64,000 bases of DNA, from the NCBI RefSeq assembly GCF_937903345.1, contig NZ_CALCZQ010000031.1:248001-312000 (forward strand), read 5' to 3'. This document shows positions 51,227 to 59,440 of the stretch, piece by piece (within the stretch, counting starts at the first letter, position 1; each line of letters opens with the position of its first letter). The translations under genes were made by a program, and so were the position numbers. This DNA is from an uncultured Emticicia sp. (lineage in GTDB: Bacteria > Bacteroidota > Bacteroidia > Cytophagales > Spirosomataceae). Below the pieces are notes generated by a model. That model did not search any database and was not told the DNA's origin. It saw only the letters and a program-made list of their open reading frames with translations.

Positions 51227-52612
51227 ATGAACACTTACATCGAACAAAACAAAGACCGTTTTCTAAACGAACTTTTTGATTTTCTTAGAATTCCGTCGGT
51301 AAGTGCCGACACCAAGTTTCAGCCTGATATGCTTCGTGCGGCTGAATTTGTGAAAGAAAGGTTATTAGAAGCAGGCCTCGATAAAGCCGAGATTTGTCAT
51401 ACTTTAGGCCACCCAATTGTATATGCCGAAAAAATCGTAGATGCCTCGCTACCAACAGTTTTGATTTATGGTCACTACGATGTACAGCCAGCTGACCCTT
51501 ACGAATTGTGGGATTCGCCACCATTTGAGCCAACCATTAAAGTAACCAAAAATCATCCCGATGGAGCAATTTTTGCTCGTGGCTCGTGCGATGATAAAGG
51601 ACAAATCTATATGCACGTAAAAGCAATAGAAATGATGTTGGCACAAGATGGCTTGCCGTGTAATGTAAAAATAATGTTTGAGGGCGAAGAAGAAGTAGGT
51701 TCCGAAAACTTAGGTGTATTTGTAAAAGCAAACAAAGAAAAACTTGCCGCTGATTTGATTTTGATTTCTGACACTTCAATCATTGCAAATGATATTCCTT
51801 CGGTAGAAACTGGCTTGCGTGGCCTTACTTATATGGAAGTTGCCATTACTGGCCCGAACCGTGATTTGCACTCAGGTGTTTACGGTGGAGCAGTGGCAAA
51901 TCCTGTAAATATACTTTGTCAAATGATTGCTTCATTGCACGACTCCGATGGAAAAGTAACGGTAAAAGGCTTCTATGATAAAGTTCACGAACTCTCGCAA
52001 GTTGAGCGGGATGATTTAGAATCAGCACCATTCGATTTAGAAGAATACAAAAAAGACCTTGATATTGCCGAAGTTGCTGGCGAAAGCGGTTACACAACTC
52101 GTGAGCGTGCAAGTATCCGCCCAACGCTTGATGTAAATGGGATTTGGGGCGGTTATACAGGCGAAGGTTCAAAAACTGTATTGCCATCAAAGGCATTCGC
52201 TAAAATTTCAATGCGACTCGTGCCTGACCAAGACTGGGAAGAAATCGCTGATTTGTTTGAAGCACATTTTAAAGCGATTGCTCCGCCAACAGTTAAGGTT
52301 AAAGTAAGCCGCCATCATGGTGGTCAACCTTACGTAACGCCAACTGATTCTCCTGGTTATAAGGCCGCAGTTTTGGCTTTGGAAGAAGCATTTGGCATAA
52401 AACCAGTACCAACAAGAGGCGGTGGAAGTATTCCGATTGTAGCTCTATTTGAGCAAGAATTAGGTTTGAAATCAATACTTTTGGGCTTTGGCTTGGATTC
52501 TGATGCTTTACATTCGCCAAATGAGCATTATGGTTTGTTTAATTTTTTCAAAGGAATTGAAACCATCCCCTTGTTCTTTAAACATTATGCGGAGTTGATG
52601 AAAAGTAATTAA
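51227..52612 (+). CDS. M20-family dipeptidase (CNDP-like)
   Basis: A 461-residue cytosolic di-zinc dipeptidase of the M20/CNDP type. Metal and catalytic motifs are intact: LIYGHYDVQPADPYELWDSP (His, Asp), RGSCDDKGQIYMHVKA (bridging Asp), MFEGEEEVGSENL (catalytic Glu pair) and the dimerisation-domain block YMEVAITGPNRDLHSGVYGG. The C-terminal His is in DALHSPNEHYGLFNF. Substrates are dipeptides; the preceding epimerase elsewhere in the window acts on L-Ala-Glu but is not adjacent. Its promoter lies in the end of plsY. Confidence 0.93.
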   Translation: MNTYIEQNKDRFLNELFDFLRIPSVSADTKFQPDMLRAAEFVKERLLEAGLDKAEICHTLGHPIVYAEKIVDASLPTVLIYGHYDVQPADPYELWDSPPFEPTIKVTKNHPDGAIFARGSCDDKGQIYMHVKAIEMMLAQDGLPCNVKIMFEGEEEVGSENLGVFVKANKEKLAADLILISDTSIIANDIPSVETGLRGLTYMEVAITGPNRDLHSGVYGGAVANPVNILCQMIASLHDSDGKVTVKGFYDKVHELSQVERDDLESAPFDLEEYKKDLDIAEVAGESGYTTRERASIRPTLDVNGIWGGYTGEGSKTVLPSKAFAKISMRLVPDQDWEEIADLFEAHFKAIAPPTVKVKVSRHHGGQPYVTPTDSPGYKAAVLALEEAFGIKPVPTRGGGSIPIVALFEQELGLKSILLGFGLDSDALHSPNEHYGLFNFFKGIETIPLFFKHYAELMKSN

Positions 52613-52689
52613 TTTTCAAATAGTAAATTAATTGCTTTATTATCAGTAGTTTATCTTTCGTTTAAAATCTTTTGTATTATAATTCTGAT

Positions 52690-53511
52690 ATGTCACTTGG
52701 CTTAGAAAAATTAGCAACCGAATCTTCTTCACATTACGATAATCTTGAAAAAATGTCAGTTCGAGAATTGCTTGAAGGTATTAATAACGAAGATAAAACG
52801 GTGCCTTATGCTTTAGAAAAATGTATTCCACAGATTGAAGCATTGGTTGCTCAGATTGTGACACGCATGAAAGCAGGCGGGCGTTTGTTTTATATCGGTG
52901 CAGGTACAAGCGGGCGTTTAGGCGTTGTTGACGCTTCTGAATGCCCGCCAACATTTGGTGTGCCTTTTGGAATGGTGGTGGGAATCATGGCTGGTGGAGA
53001 TAGAGCCATCAGAAAAGCCGTTGAAAATGCCGAAGATGATATTGAGCAAGCTTGGAAAGATTTAGAGGAATATGAAATTAATGCAAATGACTCTTTGATA
53101 GGAATAGCTGCTTCGGGTCGCACACCTTATGTGGTTGGTGGTTTGCGTACGGCACGCCAAAATGGTATTTTGACAGGTTGTGTGGTTTGTAATGCAGGAG
53201 GTGCCGTAGCAGCAGAAGCCGAATTTCCAGTGGAAGCCGTGGTAGGGCCAGAATTCGTAACGGGCAGCACACGTATGAAGTCAGGAACTGCCCAAAAATT
53301 GGTGCTAAATATGATTTCAACCTCAGTTATGATTCAACTCGGTAGAGTAAAAGGCAATAAAATGGTTGATATGCAGCTTACAAACCTCAAATTGGTAGAA
53401 AGGGGCGTAAGAATGGTAATGAACGAATTGAATATTTCGCACGAAGAAGCAAGCGAACTTTTACATACATACGGCAGCGTAAGAAACGCAGTTGATAATT
53501 ACAGAAATTAA
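52690..53511 (+). CDS. murQ: N-acetylmuramic acid 6-phosphate etherase
   Basis: A 273-residue SIS-domain enzyme that cleaves the lactyl ether of MurNAc-6-phosphate to give GlcNAc-6-phosphate and D-lactate in murein recycling. The ATG at 52690 (MSLGLEKLATESSSHYDNL) is chosen over a TTG six codons upstream. Signatures are YIGAGTSGRLGVVDASECP, IGIAASGRTPYVVGGL and the late FVTGSTRMKSGTAQKLVLN. Length is normal. A -7-like TATCTTTC with TTG 17 bases before it lies at 52632-52659. No MurNAc transporter is adjacent. Confidence 0.95.
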   Translation: MSLGLEKLATESSSHYDNLEKMSVRELLEGINNEDKTVPYALEKCIPQIEALVAQIVTRMKAGGRLFYIGAGTSGRLGVVDASECPPTFGVPFGMVVGIMAGGDRAIRKAVENAEDDIEQAWKDLEEYEINANDSLIGIAASGRTPYVVGGLRTARQNGILTGCVVCNAGGAVAAEAEFPVEAVVGPEFVTGSTRMKSGTAQKLVLNMISTSVMIQLGRVKGNKMVDMQLTNLKLVERGVRMVMNELNISHEEASELLHTYGSVRNAVDNYRN

Positions 53512-53596
53512 TAAATAGTTTCATTACGAAATTTTGGAAAGAGGATGAGTAGACAAATAAAATGCTACGTTCTTCCTTCTACATTCTTCATTTTTT

Positions 53597-54586
53597 ATGT
53601 GGGACTGGTTTATAATAGATTGGCTTAGTTGGGAAACCCTACGTTCGTTCGTTTGGGCTGAAAAACTATACCTATACGCAATCATTGGAATCCCTTTTTT
53701 GTTTCTTTTTCGATGGCTTTTTTATACTCGTGGGCAACAGAAATTGGGGCTCTCACTCACAAGTTATCAGCTTCGCACCAATTGGATTAGTTACTTACGT
53801 TTTATTCCTCCAATATTTTTTATTCTAGGCCTTATCTGTGTTTTATTGTCGTTGGCACGGCCACAGCGAGTTCGAGAAAGCAAAGAACAGTTTTCAGAAG
53901 GTATTGATATTATGCTCGCCATAGACATTTCGGAGTCTATGTTGGCAACTGATTTAAATCCAAATCGTTTGGAAGCGGCTAAGAATGTCGGGCATGAGTT
54001 CATTAAAGGGCGTTTTCAAGACCGAATCGGTTTAGTTGTTTTTGCAGGAGAAGCATTTTCGATGTGTCCACTTACGACTGACTATGAAGTTTTAAACGAA
54101 TACCTCAATGAGATCAATAGTAACCTCATTAAAACATCAGGAACGGCTATTGGTAGTGCTTTAGCCACCTGTATCAACCGTTTGCGAGAGATTCCGAGCA
54201 AGAGTAAAGTAGCAATTATTTTGAGTGACGGAGATAATACCGCAGGCTCCCTCGACCCGCTTACAGCTACCGATTTGGCAAAATCGTTTGGCATAAAAGT
54301 GTATACGATTGCTGTCGGTGGTAATGACAGCGAAGTAAAAGTTGATGAAAATACTCTCCGAGAAATTGCTCGTGAAGGAAACGGACAGTTTTTTAGAGCA
54401 ACCGATAACCAAACCCTCCGAAATATCTTCGAACAAATCAACCGACTTGAAAAAGTAAAAATCAAAGATAATGTATATCGTGATGTAGAAGATTTTTACT
54501 ATATCTACCTAAATTGGGCAGTACTTTTTTTGTTAGCTGCTTTTTTCTTTAAAAATACTTTTGTTGGAAATATTTTGGAAGATTGA
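53597..54586 (+). CDS. BatA-like VWA-domain membrane protein
   Basis: A 329-residue inner-membrane protein with hydrophobic segments near residues 22-44, 72-92 and 302-325 and a periplasmic-or-cytosolic VWA domain at about 95-290. The MIDAS is intact (LAIDISESML for DxSxS, and VILSDGDNTAGSL). This matches BatA of the Bacteroidota aerotolerance (Bat) operon. Other Bat genes (BatB, BatC) and the MoxR ATPase are not adjacent; the next gene is a serine hydrolase. So it is either an orphan BatA or a relative with a different role. Confidence 0.88.
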   Translation: MWDWFIIDWLSWETLRSFVWAEKLYLYAIIGIPFLFLFRWLFYTRGQQKLGLSLTSYQLRTNWISYLRFIPPIFFILGLICVLLSLARPQRVRESKEQFSEGIDIMLAIDISESMLATDLNPNRLEAAKNVGHEFIKGRFQDRIGLVVFAGEAFSMCPLTTDYEVLNEYLNEINSNLIKTSGTAIGSALATCINRLREIPSKSKVAIILSDGDNTAGSLDPLTATDLAKSFGIKVYTIAVGGNDSEVKVDENTLREIAREGNGQFFRATDNQTLRNIFEQINRLEKVKIKDNVYRDVEDFYYIYLNWAVLFLLAAFFFKNTFVGNILED

Positions 54587-54681
54587 GGGTTTAAATGAAT
54601 TTTGACCCTTTTTAGGGTCGAACATCAAAGTTTTTCTTAATAACTTAGTAATATTCCACCCCATTATAATGCATCAATAAA

Positions 54682-56007
54682 ATGTCGAACAAACGAAAAA
54701 TTATCTCTGCTGTATTACTGTTTGTGATTGTAGGATTGGTTTATGTTGGCAATTTTGCCATTCAGTATGCTTATATTGGCTCATCGTATAATGCAAAAAC
54801 TGTTTGTTCGTGCATGTTTGTCTCAGGGCGAGATTTAGAAAATATCAAGTCCGAAGACCTTTATGCTGTACCGTTTTCAACCATAAAAGTTGATGAAGTC
54901 AAAAAAGTAGTAACTGCTAATATTTATGGTTTGGCCGAGACAAAGGCCATTTATCGCAAAGGTTTGGGTTGTACTTTGGTCAATGAATTATCAGAAGAAG
55001 AAATTAAAAAACAACCTTCTGTTCCATCGGCCGATACATTAACAGAAAACCTTTTAATGGCAGATGATTTAGGAGAAATTGACAAAATTGCCTTAGAAAA
55101 GAGTATCAATGAGGCTTTTCAAGAAAAAGACCCTCAGCATGTAATTCGTACGAGAGCAATTGTTGTTTTGCATAATGGTAGAATTTTAACAGAAAAATAT
55201 GCTCCAAAAATCAAACCCGAAACACCTCTTTTGGGTTGGTCAATGACTAAAAGCGTAACGAGTGCCATGATTGGTCTTTTGGTGAAAGATGGAAAGTTGG
55301 ACATCAAAAAATCGGCTCCTATCGCTGAATGGCAAAATGATGAGCGAAAGAAAATAACCATTGACCACCTACTTCGTATGAGTAGCGGACTTGGTTTTGA
55401 AGAAAATTATGCTACACCAAGCGACGCGACTCAAATGCTCTTCCGTAAAAAAGGTGCAGGGGCTTATGCTTTGCTGAGCAAAGCAGCAAACGAAGCCGAT
55501 AAAGTTTGGTTGTATTCGAGCGGAACGAGTAATATTTTGCAGGAAATCATTCACAGACAATTTGCTACCCAAGCAGATTATTTTGCTTTTCCATATCAGC
55601 GATTATTTCATAAAATAGGAATGAAAAGTGCAGTGCTAGAACCAGATGCTTCGGGAACTTTCGTTGGTTCTTCGTTTATGTACGCCACGGCTCGAGACTG
55701 GGCAAAGTTTGGCCAATTATATCTACAAGATGGTGTTTGGAATGGCGAACGCTTGCTTCCAGAAGGCTGGGTAAAATATTCTGCAACCGAAACGCCTCAT
55801 TCTGATGGAAAATATGCGGCTCATTTTTGGCTCGATCATCGAGATAAAACTTTTCCGCAAGATGCTTTTATGGCCGTTGGTTTTGAAGGACAATACGTAA
55901 CCGTCGTGCCTTCGAAGAATTTAGTGATTGTTCGTTTGGGTTGTACGCCAACAGATGATTTCAATCATTCGGCATTGGTAAAGGGAGTTGTGGCGGCAGT
56001 GAAATGA
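54682..56007 (+). CDS. Class C beta-lactamase-like serine hydrolase, membrane-anchored
   Basis: A 441-residue protein with one N-terminal transmembrane segment (KIISAVLLFVIVGLVYVGNF) and a penicillin-binding-like domain. The catalytic SxxK is in GWSMTKSVTSAMIG near residue 190 and the Tyr motif in WLYSSGTSNI (YSS); the usual K-T-G is replaced by H-F-W in AAHFWLDHRD. Relatives include 6-aminohexanoate-dimer hydrolase-like and EstB-like esterases rather than true beta-lactamases. The N-terminal region (GSSYNAKTVCSCMFVSGRDL) contains two Cys possibly in a disulphide. Substrate unknown. Confidence 0.88.
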   Translation: MSNKRKIISAVLLFVIVGLVYVGNFAIQYAYIGSSYNAKTVCSCMFVSGRDLENIKSEDLYAVPFSTIKVDEVKKVVTANIYGLAETKAIYRKGLGCTLVNELSEEEIKKQPSVPSADTLTENLLMADDLGEIDKIALEKSINEAFQEKDPQHVIRTRAIVVLHNGRILTEKYAPKIKPETPLLGWSMTKSVTSAMIGLLVKDGKLDIKKSAPIAEWQNDERKKITIDHLLRMSSGLGFEENYATPSDATQMLFRKKGAGAYALLSKAANEADKVWLYSSGTSNILQEIIHRQFATQADYFAFPYQRLFHKIGMKSAVLEPDASGTFVGSSFMYATARDWAKFGQLYLQDGVWNGERLLPEGWVKYSATETPHSDGKYAAHFWLDHRDKTFPQDAFMAVGFEGQYVTVVPSKNLVIVRLGCTPTDDFNHSALVKGVVAAVK

Positions 56008-56029
56008 TGTTTTTAATTCGTATAAATTG

Positions 56030-56059
56030 TAGAGACAAGGAATACATGCCTTGTCTCTA
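56030..56059. terminator. GAGACAAGG hairpin between convergent genes
   Basis: TAGAGACAAGG (56030-56040) pairs perfectly with CCTTGTCTCTA (56049-56059) around an 8-base loop, followed by TTG/TATAT. This TAGAGAC...GTCTCTA form is a dispersed hairpin in many genomes; it serves here as a shared terminator between the serine hydrolase and rimO. Confidence 0.75.
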
Positions 56060-56070
56060 TTGTATATAAA

Positions 56071-57378
56071 TCAAACCAAATCGCCATACAAATCAAATTC
56101 TTCGGCATTATTGATTTTTACATTGGCAAAATCTCCCATTCTTACGTACTGCGAAGCTGGTACAAGTACCTCATTATCAACTTCTGGCGAATCAAATTCT
56201 GTTCTTCCTATAAAATAACCTCCCTCTTTTCTATCAAACAAAACTTTGTAAGTATTTCCGATTTTTGATTGGTTTAATTCGGCCGAAATACCTTGTTGAA
56301 GCTCCATGATAATATCAGTGCGTTCTTGTTTTACTTCGGCAGGAATATCGTCAGGCAATGTAAACGAATGCGTATCGTCTTCGTGCGAGTATTGGAAAAC
56401 CCCCAATCTATCAAATCGCATTTTTTCTACGAAACGATACATTTCTTCAAAATGCTCTTCGGTTTCACCTGGATGGCCCGCAATTAAGGTCGTGCGAATA
56501 GCAATTTCTGGAATTTTCTCACGAATGGTATTTATCAAAGCCTCGGTTTTTGGTCGATCAATGCCACGACGCATGATTTTTAATAGCTCTGACGAACCAT
56601 GTTGAAGCGGCATATCCAAATATTTACAAACATTCGAGCGATTCTTCATCACATCTAAAATATCCATCGGAAAGCCTGAAGGATAAGCATATTGCAGCCT
56701 AATCCAGTCGATGCCTTCTACATCTGATAATTTATCGAGCAGTTCAGCCAGATTTCTTTTCTTGTAAATATCAAGACCATAATAAGTAAGGTCTTGAGCA
56801 ATTAGAATTAGTTCTTTTGTGCCTTTTTTTGCTAAATTTTGGGCTTGTAAAACCATTTCGTCCATTGGGCGACTTACGTGTCCGCCACGCATGAGCGGAA
56901 TCGCACAGAAACTGCATGGGCGGTCGCAACCTTCGGCAATTTTTAGGTAAGCATAATGAGCGGGCGTCGTCAAGAGGCGTTCGCCAACTAACTCGTGTTT
57001 ATAGTCAGCTTTTAGCGTTTTTAGCATTCTTGGTAGCTCATTAGTGCCAAACCAGGCATCAACCGTCGGTATTTCGACCGAAAGTTCATCTTTATAACGA
57101 TGTGATAAACAGCCAGTTACGTAAATTTTATCAACAATTCCTGCCTCTTTTGCATCAACATAACGCAAAATGGTATCGATAGATTCTTGCTTGGCATTAT
57201 CAATAAAACCACAAGTATTAATGATAACAATATTGGCATCGTCTTTTTTCGACTCGTGCTCAACTTTCATACCATTACCTTTGAGCTGTGTATATAGCAC
57301 TTCCGAATCGACAATGTTTTTCGAGCAACCGAGTGTAACGATATTGATTTTATTTTTTATTATTCCTTTTGTTTTCAT
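56071..57378 (-). CDS. rimO: Ribosomal protein S12 methylthiotransferase RimO
   Basis: A 435-residue radical-SAM enzyme that adds a methylthio group to Asp89 (E. coli numbering) of ribosomal protein S12. The N-terminal UPF0004 domain opens KINIVTLGCSKNIVDSEV with Fe-S cysteines; the radical-SAM CxxxCxxC is in GCDRPCSFCAIPLMRGGHVSR; the C-terminal TRAM domain is present. The start is taken as ATG 57378; a TTG five codons upstream is rejected. MiaB is a paralogue but the GxPLMRG and HVSR pattern favours RimO. Confidence 0.94.
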   Translation of the reverse strand: MKTKGIIKNKINIVTLGCSKNIVDSEVLYTQLKGNGMKVEHESKKDDANIVIINTCGFIDNAKQESIDTILRYVDAKEAGIVDKIYVTGCLSHRYKDELSVEIPTVDAWFGTNELPRMLKTLKADYKHELVGERLLTTPAHYAYLKIAEGCDRPCSFCAIPLMRGGHVSRPMDEMVLQAQNLAKKGTKELILIAQDLTYYGLDIYKKRNLAELLDKLSDVEGIDWIRLQYAYPSGFPMDILDVMKNRSNVCKYLDMPLQHGSSELLKIMRRGIDRPKTEALINTIREKIPEIAIRTTLIAGHPGETEEHFEEMYRFVEKMRFDRLGVFQYSHEDDTHSFTLPDDIPAEVKQERTDIIMELQQGISAELNQSKIGNTYKVLFDRKEGGYFIGRTEFDSPEVDNEVLVPASQYVRMGDFANVKINNAEEFDLYGDLV

Positions 57379-57584
57379 TTTTCTTCTAAACAATTTGGGA
57401 GAGCTTGGTGCGATTTAGCGGGGTGTCTCTCAACGGAACGTAGCCCGATTGTTTTACATATTTTTTGCAAAGTTCGGCAAAAATACCTTGTTTTCCTATT
57501 CAAAAAGCCAGCTTTGCGTAGTTTTAGTGCAAATCCGCCGAATCGCTTGATAAGGTTTTATATATTGCATCAAAAAATGATTCT

Positions 57585-58496
57585 ATGGTTAAAAAAATGA
57601 CACCTTTAAAAGAAATACCAAAACTTAACCCTTCGCAGTTTGATGACTATCTTTTTGGAAATTGGAAACCCAAAGTTTCAAGTTTGTATGAAAATTTTCA
57701 TATCGAACGCATCGAAAACTACAAATCTTTTCTGAAATTACCTATTTTACCGCATCGACGTTCGGTTTATTTTTTTCTATACGTAAGTAAAGGATTTGCT
57801 ATTAGAAGCAAAGGTTTGAATAATTATGTAGTAAAAGCAAATACGTTCTTTTGTCTTTCTACTGACCAAATTACCTCGCTCGATGCCATTTCTGATGATT
57901 TAGAAGGTTTTTATTGTCATTTTAAGCCCGAAATTTTCAATCAGCCAATGCTTAATGTTGATGTAGAAAAAGATTTTCCGTTTTTTCAAATTACAGCCGA
58001 ACCATTGATTGAGGTTAAAGAAACAATCCAAATTACTAATCTTTTAGAAACCTTATTTTCGGAGCGGACTCGAAACGAATCGCATCGTGCCGAAATCATT
58101 GCTTTGTACTTGACTACGCTTTTTAATGAAGTTAAGTTTTTGGATAGTCAATCGAAAAAAATGACAAATAATGCGGCTTCAAATCTTACACAACGCTACA
58201 AAATTTTATTATCAGAACAGATTTATAATAAAAAGACCGTCATCGAATTTGCCGAAATTTTGGCGGTATCACCCAATCATTTACAAAAATGTGTAAAAAC
58301 CACAACGGGAAAATCGGCTCACGAATTATTAGAAGAAATGAGGGTTTTGGAAGCAAAAGTTTTGCTCAAACAAACACCTATGCGTATTGCCGAGGTTGCG
58401 TTTAAGATTGGTGGTTTCGAGCCAAGCGATTTTTCGAGATTCTTTAAATCTAATACAGGAATTTCTCCAAAAGAATACAGAAACTTGAAAAATTGA
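57585..58496 (+). CDS. AraC-family transcriptional regulator
   Basis: A 303-residue DNA-binding regulator. A divergent N-terminal effector-binding part (residues about 1-195) precedes the C-terminal double helix-turn-helix: IEFAEILAVSPNHLQKCVKTTTGKS (first) and PMRIAEVAFKIGGFEPSDFSRFFKSNTGISPKEY (second). It stands at the head of the plus-strand catabolic genes and most likely controls them. The ATG at 57585 follows a divergent gap from rimO (57379-57584) in which no clear promoter is seen. Confidence 0.9.
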   Translation: MVKKMTPLKEIPKLNPSQFDDYLFGNWKPKVSSLYENFHIERIENYKSFLKLPILPHRRSVYFFLYVSKGFAIRSKGLNNYVVKANTFFCLSTDQITSLDAISDDLEGFYCHFKPEIFNQPMLNVDVEKDFPFFQITAEPLIEVKETIQITNLLETLFSERTRNESHRAEIIALYLTTLFNEVKFLDSQSKKMTNNAASNLTQRYKILLSEQIYNKKTVIEFAEILAVSPNHLQKCVKTTTGKSAHELLEEMRVLEAKVLLKQTPMRIAEVAFKIGGFEPSDFSRFFKSNTGISPKEYRNLKN

Positions 58497-58594
58497 TTGT
58501 TATTGCCTATTTTATTCATTATTTTACCTATTAAAAAATCTTTTTATTGTTCAAATTTGTATTGAAATAAGTCAATCAGTTTTTGGATGTTAAA

Positions 58595-59380
58595 ATGCAA
58601 GAAATAAAATCCCCGACTTCGTCAATTCAATTAGAAATAAGAGACGAAATCCTGTTGGTAGCCATCAATCGCCCCGAAAAGCGAAATGCCTTCAATGATG
58701 ACCTGATTTTGGGTATCGAAAAAGTCTTTGAGAATATTCCTTCGCAGGTTCGTTGTGCAATCATTTATGGTGTAGGAAAACACTTTTCGGCAGGACTCGA
58801 TCTTTCAGAGCTGAAAGAACGTGATGCGATTCAAGGGCTACATCATTCTAGAATGTGGCATCGTGTACTTGAAAAAGTACAATTTGGAACTGTACCGGTG
58901 GTAGCGGTTCTACACGGGGCAGTTGTAGGTGGCGGTCTCGAATTGGCTTCAGCTTGCCATATAAGAGTAGCTGAAACCAGCACTTTTTATGCACTTCCCG
59001 AAGGTCAACGAGGGATTTTTGTGGGTGGCGGAGCATCGGTGCGAGTTCCAAAATTGATTGGAATGGCTCGCATGACTGATATGATGCTCACAGGAAGGGT
59101 TTATAAAGCCGAAGAAGGTGAGCGAATAGGAATGGCTCAGTATCTTGTTGATGAAGGTCAAGGACTCGAAAAGGGTATCGAATTAGCAAAAAAGATAGCC
59201 TCAAATGCTGGCATGACTAATTATGCACTCATGCACATATTACCAAAAATCGTTGATTCCGCACAAAATGAAGGCTTATTAATTGAAAGCTTAACCGCAG
59301 CAATCGCTCAAAATACTCCCGAAGCCAAAGCAAGATTAAAAGATTTTATGGAAGGAAGAGCCAAAAAAGTAGGAGAATGA
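58595..59380 (+). CDS. Enoyl-CoA hydratase/isomerase (crotonase) family protein
   Basis: A 261-residue crotonase-fold enzyme acting on a CoA thioester. The ATG at 58595 (MQEIKSPTSSIQLEIRDE) is used; the frame starts four codons earlier at TTG. The CoA-oxyanion motifs are HFSAGLDLSEL and LHGAVVGGGLELASACH, and the catalytic-glutamate stretch is YALPEGQRGIFVGGGASVR. Substrate may be an enoyl-CoA or hydroxyacyl-CoA in the adjacent acid-degradation pathway. The next gene encodes a CoA ligase, fitting a hydratase or lyase of the ferulate type, but the specific reaction is inference. Confidence 0.9.
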   Translation: MQEIKSPTSSIQLEIRDEILLVAINRPEKRNAFNDDLILGIEKVFENIPSQVRCAIIYGVGKHFSAGLDLSELKERDAIQGLHHSRMWHRVLEKVQFGTVPVVAVLHGAVVGGGLELASACHIRVAETSTFYALPEGQRGIFVGGGASVRVPKLIGMARMTDMMLTGRVYKAEEGERIGMAQYLVDEGQGLEKGIELAKKIASNAGMTNYALMHILPKIVDSAQNEGLLIESLTAAIAQNTPEAKARLKDFMEGRAKKVGE

Positions 59381-59440
59381 GCTTTTTTCGATCTCTGAAT
59401 TATCAAACATCAAGCATCCAACATTCAACATCTAATAGGA

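Noticed and set aside
54604..54619. GACCCT/AGGGTC hairpin after the BatA-like gene
   Set aside because: The stem is only six base pairs and has no T-run, so it is not called as a terminator.
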